DNA of 64,000 nucleotides from Kiloniella laminariae DSM 19542 (GTDB taxonomy: Bacteria; Pseudomonadota; Alphaproteobacteria; Kiloniellales; Kiloniellaceae), in contig NZ_KB893167.1 of assembly GCF_000374005.1 (NCBI RefSeq), positions 109,529 to 173,528 of the forward strand, in the 5' to 3' direction. Of the stretch, positions 58,761 through 64,000 are shown in pieces (position 1 is the stretch's first letter; every line of letters starts with the position of its first letter). The notes below the pieces were generated by a model that worked only from the letters and a program-made list of their open reading frames with translations, was not told the origin of the DNA and did no database searches. The translations under genes were made by a program, and so were the position numbers.

Positions 58761-59794
58761 GACAGTGCCTCTTCACTTGTCAGGGAAACCAGAGCATCAA
58801 GTTTTGCCAAAGCTGCGCCGCTATCAATCGCTTTGGCCGCCAGCGCTGCGCCTTCCTTGAGATCTGAAGCGATACCCGCAACGATCAAGGCAGCCGACGT
58901 GTTCAGTAAAACCGCATCGCGATAGGCGTTCTTCTGACCCGAAAGCATGCTGCGCATGGCTTTGGCGTTGTACTCGGCATCGGCTCCGATAATCTCGGAT
59001 ATGGGAGAGCAGTCCAGCCCGGCCATTTCTGGAGTGACTTCTAAGTGGCGGATCTTCCCCTGGTCAAGCTCGGTGACATAACTCAAGCCGGAAATGGAAA
59101 GCTCGTCCAGGCCTTCTGCACCGTGGACAACCCAGGCTTTTTCATGACCGAGTGCCTTGAGTACAAGGGCAACCGGTTCAACCCATTCGCGAGCAAAAAC
59201 GCCCGTTAATTGACGTGTGACCTTCCCCGGGTTGGAAAGAGGGCCAAGAAGGTTGAATATTGTTCTTGTGCCCAATTCTGCCCGGGTTGGTCCAACATGA
59301 CGCATGGCTGAATGATACAGGGGGGCTGCTAAAAAGCAGGTACCGATTTCGTCAAGAGCCTTTTCAACCACTTCAACAGAAGCTTCTATACCAATACCCA
59401 GAGCGCCGAGAACATCGGAAGCACCGCTTTTGGATGAGGCTGCCCGGTTCCCGTGTTTAGCTACAATTGCCCCGGCCGCAGAGGCAACAAAAGCCGTGGC
59501 CGTCGAAACATTCAGAGTTCCTTTGGCATCACCGCCAGTGCCGCAGACATCAATGGCCCCGGCTGGGACGTTGATCGTGCGCATCTTGTGGCGCATTGCC
59601 CGGGCGGCACCTGTGATTTCCGCGACGGTTTCGCCGCGAACTCGCAGGCTCATCAGCAGACCTGCGATCTGGGAAGGTGTTGCTTCTCCGGTCATCAAAA
59701 GAAGAAAGGCGTGTTCGGCCTGCTCGACAGACAAACTGTTGCCTTCTGCGGTGTAGGCAATGATGGATTTAATGTCATTCAGTTCCGATGTCAT
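58757..59794 (-). CDS. trpD: Anthranilate phosphoribosyltransferase
   Basis: TrpD transfers phosphoribose from PRPP to anthranilate. The 345-residue protein has the PRPP loop [11 protein letters not shown] (85-95), [17 protein letters not shown] and [13 protein letters not shown]. The start is ATG 59794 because AGGAGG stands eight bases before it; the open frame extends seven codons further to a TTG at 59815, on the far side of that ribosome site. Confidence 0.96.
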   Translation of the reverse strand: MTSELNDIKSIIAYTAEGNSLSVEQAEHAFLLLMTGEATPSQIAGLLMSLRVRGETVAEITGAARAMRHKMRTINVPAGAIDVCGTGGDAKGTLNVSTATAFVASAAGAIVAKHGNRAASSKSGASDVLGALGIGIEASVEVVEKALDEIGTCFLAAPLYHSAMRHVGPTRAELGTRTIFNLLGPLSNPGKVTRQLTGVFAREWVEPVALVLKALGHEKAWVVHGAEGLDELSISGLSYVTELDQGKIRHLEVTPEMAGLDCSPISEIIGADAEYNAKAMRSMLSGQKNAYRDAVLLNTSAALIVAGIASDLKEGAALAAKAIDSGAALAKLDALVSLTSEEALS

Positions 59795-59825
59795 GGAACA
59801 GGCCTCCTGAGACAAAGATGCGTGT

Positions 59826-60389
59826 TTATACGGTAAGGAAGTTCTTCAGAAGGTCATGACCTTTTTCGGATGCAATGCTTTCCGGGTGGAACTGAACACC
59901 GTGGACAGGCAGATCCTTGTGCTGCAAGCCCATAATAACGCCATCATCCGTCCAGGCTGTCACTTCCAGACAATCGGGAATAGTTTCCGGCGCCAGGGTC
60001 AGGGAGTGGTATCTGGTAACGTTGAGCGGATCAGGCAGATTTTTAAAAACGCTCTTTCCATTATGGCGGATGGCGCTGATCTTGCCATGCATGGGAACAG
60101 GGGCCCGAACAACCTTTGCGCCATAAACCTGGCCGATTGACTGATGACCAAGGCAGACACCCAGAACAGGGATGGCGCCTGCAATCCGCTCGATCAACTC
60201 CAGGCATATCCCGGCTGAAGAAGGGTCGCAGGGGCCGGGAGATATAACAATCCGTTCCGGTTTCATTTCAAGAACCTGATCGACGGAAATCTGGTCATTC
60301 CGTTCAACAGATATCGTGGCTCCAAGCTCTCCCAGGTAGTGGTAGAGGTTGTAGGTAAAGCTGTCATAGTTATCGATCAGGAGTAACAT
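59826..60389 (-). CDS. trpG: Anthranilate synthase component II (glutamine amidotransferase)
   Basis: TrpG supplies ammonia from glutamine to TrpE. The 187-residue class I amidotransferase has the nucleophile C79 in [11 protein letters not shown] and the His-Glu pair in [10 protein letters not shown]. It may also serve PabB. The usual upstream trpE is not present; instead copA lies divergent across 192 bases. The trpG-D-C run continues into moaC-moeA-lexA. Confidence 0.95.
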   Translation of the reverse strand: MLLLIDNYDSFTYNLYHYLGELGATISVERNDQISVDQVLEMKPERIVISPGPCDPSSAGICLELIERIAGAIPVLGVCLGHQSIGQVYGAKVVRAPVPMHGKISAIRHNGKSVFKNLPDPLNVTRYHSLTLAPETIPDCLEVTAWTDDGVIMGLQHKDLPVHGVQFHPESIASEKGHDLLKNFLTV

Positions 60390-60517
60390 TGCGGCACGCA
60401 GGCTTTCACAAAAAGTCTTTTATAATGAATCCCGGAAGTTATATCAGTTCAGACCATTACAGGAAATAAGGAATGGCCGGTTTTTTCTGTATTGGAAAAA
60501 AAAGTAATCAAGAAGAC

Positions 60518-60548
60518 TTGACCTTCCCATTACTGGAAGCTCCATATC
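60518..60548 (+). promoter_or_regulatory. CueR-controlled copA promoter
   Basis: TTGACC (60518-60523) and CATATC (60543-60548) are separated by 19 bases, the elongated spacer of MerR-family promoters. The spacer contains the dyad CTTCC-N7-GGAAG (60523-60539), nearly identical to the CueR box of E. coli copA. The start codon of copA is 33 bases downstream. Confidence 0.85.
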
Positions 60549-60581
60549 TGATGCAGATGTGATTTTTGAAAGATTACTGCG

Positions 60582-63047
60582 ATGGAAAATACAATAGAAT
60601 TATCGATTGAGGGAATGCGCTGTGCCGGATGTGTACGCTCTATCGAGAAAGTACTTCTTTCTGTAGAGGGAGTGCTGAGTGCGTCTCCGGATTTATTGAC
60701 AGGAAGTGCGACGGTTGTTTCTGCTGCGGATCTTGACAATAACCTGTTGTTACAGGCGCTTGCTGGGAAGGGTTATCAGGCCCGCCTTGTTGAGCCCAGT
60801 GTTTCCGAGAGTTTAACCCAAAATGTGATGCTTGATTTTAAGATCGAAGGCATGACCTGTGCCGGTTGTGTCTCTTCTGTCGAAAAGGCAATTGCCCGCG
60901 CAGAAGGTGTTCGATCTGTTGATGTTGACCTGATTTCGGGCACTGCGCGAGTAATGGTGGAGCCGAGCGGCACTGAGACTGTACAAGAAGCAATTATCGG
61001 GCAGGTTTCCGAGGCTGGCTATAAAGCCTCGGCTGTAAGCGAAGAGCAAAATGTTCTTGTCGATATTGGTCTGGACGAGAGGAAATCGCAAACCTACAGA
61101 CTACTGGTGATTTCTGCTTTATTGACGGCTCCGCTGGTGGGGCAGATGATCCTGATGCCTTTTGGTGTTACAGCAACGTTGCCCCCCTTGTTTCAACTCC
61201 TCCTGGCGCTACCAGTTCAGCTTGTTGCCGGGGCAAGGTTTTATAAAGGATTCTGGAGCGCACTAAGGCATGGGCGAAGCAATATGGACACGCTGGTTGC
61301 TGTCGGAACCTCTGCAGCGTTTGGTTTATCTCTTGCCGTGATGCTGGGCGATTTTTCCCAGTGGTTATCCTGGTCTTCCCATATCGCTCACAGCCTTTAT
61401 TTTGAAGCATCAGCTGCTGTGATTACTCTGGTTTTACTGGGTAAAATTCTTGAAGAAAAAGCCAAGGGAAAAACCAATGAGGCCCTTATGGCACTGATGA
61501 AGCTACAGCCTTCCAAAGCCACCGTTGAACGGGGAGGAGCGCAGATTGAAGTCACGGCAAACGCTGTCCGGGCAGATGATATTGTTATTGTAAAACCCGG
61601 TGATTCTATTCCTGTGGATGGTGTTGTTATCTCTGGGGTTAGCCAGGTTGATGAAGCGATGGTGACCGGAGAATCAATGCCAGTCGCACGCAAGGCGGGA
61701 GATGCGCTGATCGGAGGAACCATCAACGGGGAAGGGGTCTTGCGGATAAAGCCCTCCACACTTGGTAAAAATTCGCGTCTTTCAAGAATTATCGAACAGG
61801 TGAAATCTGCCCGGACCAGCAAGCCAAAAATACAAAAGCTGGTTGATGAGGTCAGTGCTGTTTTTGTTCCTGCTGTATTGCTCCTGGCTACAGCAACATT
61901 CCTAGGCTGGTGGCTTTGGGCTGAAATCCCTGTCGAAGCAGCGATTATCAATGCGGTAACGGTTCTGGTTATCGCTTGCCCTTGTGCCTTGGGGCTGGCC
62001 ACACCGACAGCGATCATGGTTGGGTCCGGCCAGACTGCCAGAATGGGTATTCTGGTCAAGGATGCTGATGCAATTGATGGCTTGGCCAAAGCGACCACTG
62101 TTGTCTTTGATAAAACAGGTACTCTGACCGAAGGGCGTCCGGAAGTCGTGGATTATATGATTGGAGAGCCAGCACTTTCCAGCAGAGCCCTATCGCTGGC
62201 CTTAAGCCTGGCGCGGGACAGTGCGCATCCCCTGTCAAAGGCGATAGTCCTTAAAGTACAGCCGTTATCAGATGCAACCCTGCAGCTGGAAAACTCTCAT
62301 GCCCTGCCTGGGCTTGGCGTTAAAGCCGAGAATGAAGGTCGGAAAATTTATATGGGCAGCAGCAAACTGATGCTCCAGGAAGCAATCGATCTTACCCAAT
62401 ATAATGCTTTCATTAAACGCAATGAAGCTGAGGGTGCAACCTTGGTATGGTTGGCGGAAAAAGAAGGGACTGCTGGAAAGACACTTGGTGTGTTTGCTCT
62501 TAGGGATAAGCTCCGCCCTGAATCCTATGACGCGGTAGTTGCCCTGAAAAAGGATGGCTTGAAGGTTGTTATGTTAAGCGGTGACCAAATGGCTTCTGCT
62601 CGGGCTGTTGCTCATTCACTTGGCATTGACCAGGTTGAAGCCAACCTGTTGCCAGAAGATAAGCTGACTTATCTGCAGAAGCTTCATACGCAAGGCGAAA
62701 TCGTCGTAATGGTCGGGGATGGCATTAATGATGCTCCAGCTCTTGCCGGTGCAGATATCGGTCTGGCGATGGGCGATGGTACCGACGTTGCCATCAGTTC
62801 CGCGGATGCGTCATTGACCAAGAGTGATCCAACTCTTGTCCATAGGGCCATCAAGGCGGGGCGGATTATCCGTCGGAAAATAGCCCAGAACCTCTTTGGT
62901 GCTTTTGTATATAATGTGATTGGCTTGCCGTTGGCGGCCTCGGGGATGTTGAGCCCTGTACTGGCTGGTTTGGCAATGGCCCTGAGTTCTGTAACAGTGA
63001 TGGCGAGTTCACTTTCACTATATTCTTCCCTGAAAAGGATAGATTAA
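60582..63047 (+). CDS. copA: Copper-exporting P1B-type ATPase CopA
   Basis: CopA pumps Cu(I) from the cytoplasm to the periplasm. The 821-residue protein has two N-terminal heavy-metal-associated domains with CAGC at 14-17 and 93-96, eight membrane helices, the TGES actuator motif, the CPC metal site C466-P-C468, the phosphorylated D510 in DKTGT, the SAHPLSKAI motif and GDGINDAPAL. These mark a Cu+/Ag+ P1B-1 ATPase. It is in one operon with the cueR gene four bases downstream. Confidence 0.97.
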   Translation: MENTIELSIEGMRCAGCVRSIEKVLLSVEGVLSASPDLLTGSATVVSAADLDNNLLLQALAGKGYQARLVEPSVSESLTQNVMLDFKIEGMTCAGCVSSVEKAIARAEGVRSVDVDLISGTARVMVEPSGTETVQEAIIGQVSEAGYKASAVSEEQNVLVDIGLDERKSQTYRLLVISALLTAPLVGQMILMPFGVTATLPPLFQLLLALPVQLVAGARFYKGFWSALRHGRSNMDTLVAVGTSAAFGLSLAVMLGDFSQWLSWSSHIAHSLYFEASAAVITLVLLGKILEEKAKGKTNEALMALMKLQPSKATVERGGAQIEVTANAVRADDIVIVKPGDSIPVDGVVISGVSQVDEAMVTGESMPVARKAGDALIGGTINGEGVLRIKPSTLGKNSRLSRIIEQVKSARTSKPKIQKLVDEVSAVFVPAVLLLATATFLGWWLWAEIPVEAAIINAVTVLVIACPCALGLATPTAIMVGSGQTARMGILVKDADAIDGLAKATTVVFDKTGTLTEGRPEVVDYMIGEPALSSRALSLALSLARDSAHPLSKAIVLKVQPLSDATLQLENSHALPGLGVKAENEGRKIYMGSSKLMLQEAIDLTQYNAFIKRNEAEGATLVWLAEKEGTAGKTLGVFALRDKLRPESYDAVVALKKDGLKVVMLSGDQMASARAVAHSLGIDQVEANLLPEDKLTYLQKLHTQGEIVVMVGDGINDAPALAGADIGLAMGDGTDVAISSADASLTKSDPTLVHRAIKAGRIIRRKIAQNLFGAFVYNVIGLPLAASGMLSPVLAGLAMALSSVTVMASSLSLYSSLKRID

Positions 63048-63051
63048 GATC

Positions 63052-63444
63052 ATGAAAATAGGACAAGTCTCTGACAAATCAGGCCTGCCAACCAAAACGA
63101 TCCGCTATTACGAATCAATCGGACTGATCGCCCCGGCAGGTCGAACGGCGGCTGGGTACCGGGCATACGATAAAAATGATCTTGAAACTCTCAAGTTTAT
63201 TCAACGAGCCAGAAGTCTGGGGTTCAGTATTCAGGAGGTTTCTGCACTTTTGATGCTCTGGAATGATCGTAATCGTGCCTCGGCGCAGGTCAAGGAGCTG
63301 GCGAAACGTCATGTTGAAGAAATTGACAGGAAAGTTGCCGAGCTACAGAGTATGAAAGAAACGCTGAGTACCTTGATTGATAAATGTCATGGTGATGATC
63401 GGCCGAACTGCCCTATCCTCAACGATCTGGCGAACGCCCGCTGA
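63052..63444 (+). CDS. cueR: Cu(I)-responsive MerR-family regulator CueR/HmrR
   Basis: This dimeric regulator senses Cu(I) and activates copA by untwisting its long-spacer promoter. The 130-residue protein has the MerR winged helix (MKIGQVSDKSGLPTKTIRYYE), a dimerisation helix and a C-terminal loop with C112 and C120 in CHGDDRPNC. These match the copper ligands and numbering of E. coli CueR. It is downstream of copA rather than divergent, giving a positive and autoregulated operon. Confidence 0.95.
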   Translation: MKIGQVSDKSGLPTKTIRYYESIGLIAPAGRTAAGYRAYDKNDLETLKFIQRARSLGFSIQEVSALLMLWNDRNRASAQVKELAKRHVEEIDRKVAELQSMKETLSTLIDKCHGDDRPNCPILNDLANAR

Positions 63445-63445
63445 C

Positions 63446-63467
63446 TCCTGCTGGCGGGGGAGCAGGA
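63446..63467 (+). other. Hairpin after cueR
   Basis: TCCTGCT (63446-63452) pairs with AGCAGGA (63461-63467) around GGCGGGGG, directly after the cueR stop. It is followed by TAAAAAA rather than T residues, so intrinsic termination on the plus strand is doubtful. Confidence 0.4.
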
Positions 63468-63594
63468 TAAAAAATGACGGGCGCTAAAGTTCGTGTGGCA
63501 GGGGGGCGTAATTTTGGCACAGATCAGATCGAGTTTCTGCTACCATCCTCCTGCTTGCTGATATACATATGGAGCCTCTCACCTGGGCGGATTC

Positions 63595-64000
63595 ATGAAG
63601 AAAAGTACAAAAAGCGGCGCTAAGAGGAAATCTCAAGCAAGCAGGAAGAAAAAAAACGGTAACGGCTTGTGGAGCCTGTTTATTGGCATCGGGTTTGTTT
63701 TTTTTATCTTTCTTTTTGTTGCCGCTGTTCTGGTTTTACAACGTACAGAAAGCAGTCTTCCTGAAGAGCAAGCGGAACAGATTTTAACGCCTTCCCAAGC
63801 GAAACAACAGGCGCTGGAGGCTCCGCGTCCAAACAAGCCTCATCCGATCAATCTTGGGGATATCGCGGTTAATGATACGATTATTGACGATGGTTCCAGT
63901 GATCTGTCTGGTGACCAGCTTGGTGAACCTTCGGGGCTTCTTTCCAGTCGCAAGGATGAAGCTGTAAAAACAGGTCCCGGCCGAAGCAATATTTCTTCTT
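63595..64000 (+). CDS. Single-span membrane-anchored protein, N-terminal part
   Basis: The frame opens at ATG 63595 and runs off the window without a stop (135 residues seen). It begins with a strongly basic stretch (KKSTKSGAKRKSQASRKKK), then one hydrophobic helix (about 27-48, LFIGIGFVFFIFLFVAAVLV) and an extracytoplasmic polar region rich in Gln, Pro and Asp. This architecture is seen at the N terminus of alphaproteobacterial divergent polysaccharide deacetylases, among others, but no catalytic domain is in view, so the identity stays open. Confidence 0.7.
   Translation, partial: MKKSTKSGAKRKSQASRKKKNGNGLWSLFIGIGFVFFIFLFVAAVLVLQRTESSLPEEQAEQILTPSQAKQQALEAPRPNKPHPINLGDIAVNDTIIDDGSSDLSGDQLGEPSGLLSSRKDEAVKTGPGRSNISS

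Overview
The window is a dense, almost entirely chromosomal housekeeping segment of an alphaproteobacterium. Evidence includes the blocks tig-clpP-clpX-lon-hup, nuoA-N followed by birA-coaX-rnj-mce, proS-lolC-lolD-dnaE, rpsB-tsf-pyrH-frr-uppS-cdsA-dxr-rseP-bamA-skp-lpxD-fabZ-lpxA-lpxI-lpxB, gltX-gltA, comEC, and trpG-D-C-moaC-moeA-lexA. A GTTC-N7-GTTC SOS box, an editing-domain-free ProRS and LpxI in place of LpxH fit the same class. A Rhodospirillales/Kiloniellales-like marine lineage is my guess, from protein style and moderate GC; it was not computed.

Layout. 1-5.6 kb: proteostasis genes (trigger factor end, ClpP, ClpX, Lon) and the nucleoid protein HU with a clear promoter and terminator. 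5.7-6.5 kb: tRNA-Val and two identical tRNA-Asp genes. 6.7-21 kb: all 14 complex I genes in order A to N, tightly packed or overlapping. 21-25 kb: biotin ligase, pantothenate kinase, RNase J, methylmalonyl-CoA epimerase and a small membrane protein, ending at a terminator. 25-29 kb: an uncharacterised exported protein, ProRS and a LolC/LolD lipoprotein exporter. 29-33 kb: DNA polymerase III alpha. 33-47 kb: a long plus-strand run joining translation factors, UMP kinase, undecaprenyl-PP and CDP-diglyceride synthesis, isoprenoid synthesis, the RseP protease, BamA/Skp and the first steps of lipid A. 47-50.8 kb: glyoxalase I, then minus-strand gltA and gltX. 51-53.3 kb: a LysR regulator divergent from an MFS permease around a large palindrome, placed between gltX and comEC. 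55-60.4 kb: minus-strand lexA, moeA, moaC, trpC, trpD, trpG. 60.5-63.4 kb: copA-cueR copper-efflux operon with a recognisable CueR promoter. The window ends inside a single-span membrane protein.

Most genes work in standard modules: energy transduction (Nuo feeding quinone, GltA supplying the TCA cycle), envelope biogenesis, protein quality control and stress response (Lon, ClpXP, LexA). I did not find a convincing new multi-gene system. The least conventional items are the LysR/MFS pair with its 14-bp inverted-repeat operator, the tRNA-Val whose acceptor stem is extended by 10 perfectly complementary flanking base pairs, an inverted repeat just after clpX that overlaps a possible lon promoter, a repeat-rich leader before gltX, and the uncharacterised exported protein at 25.1 kb.
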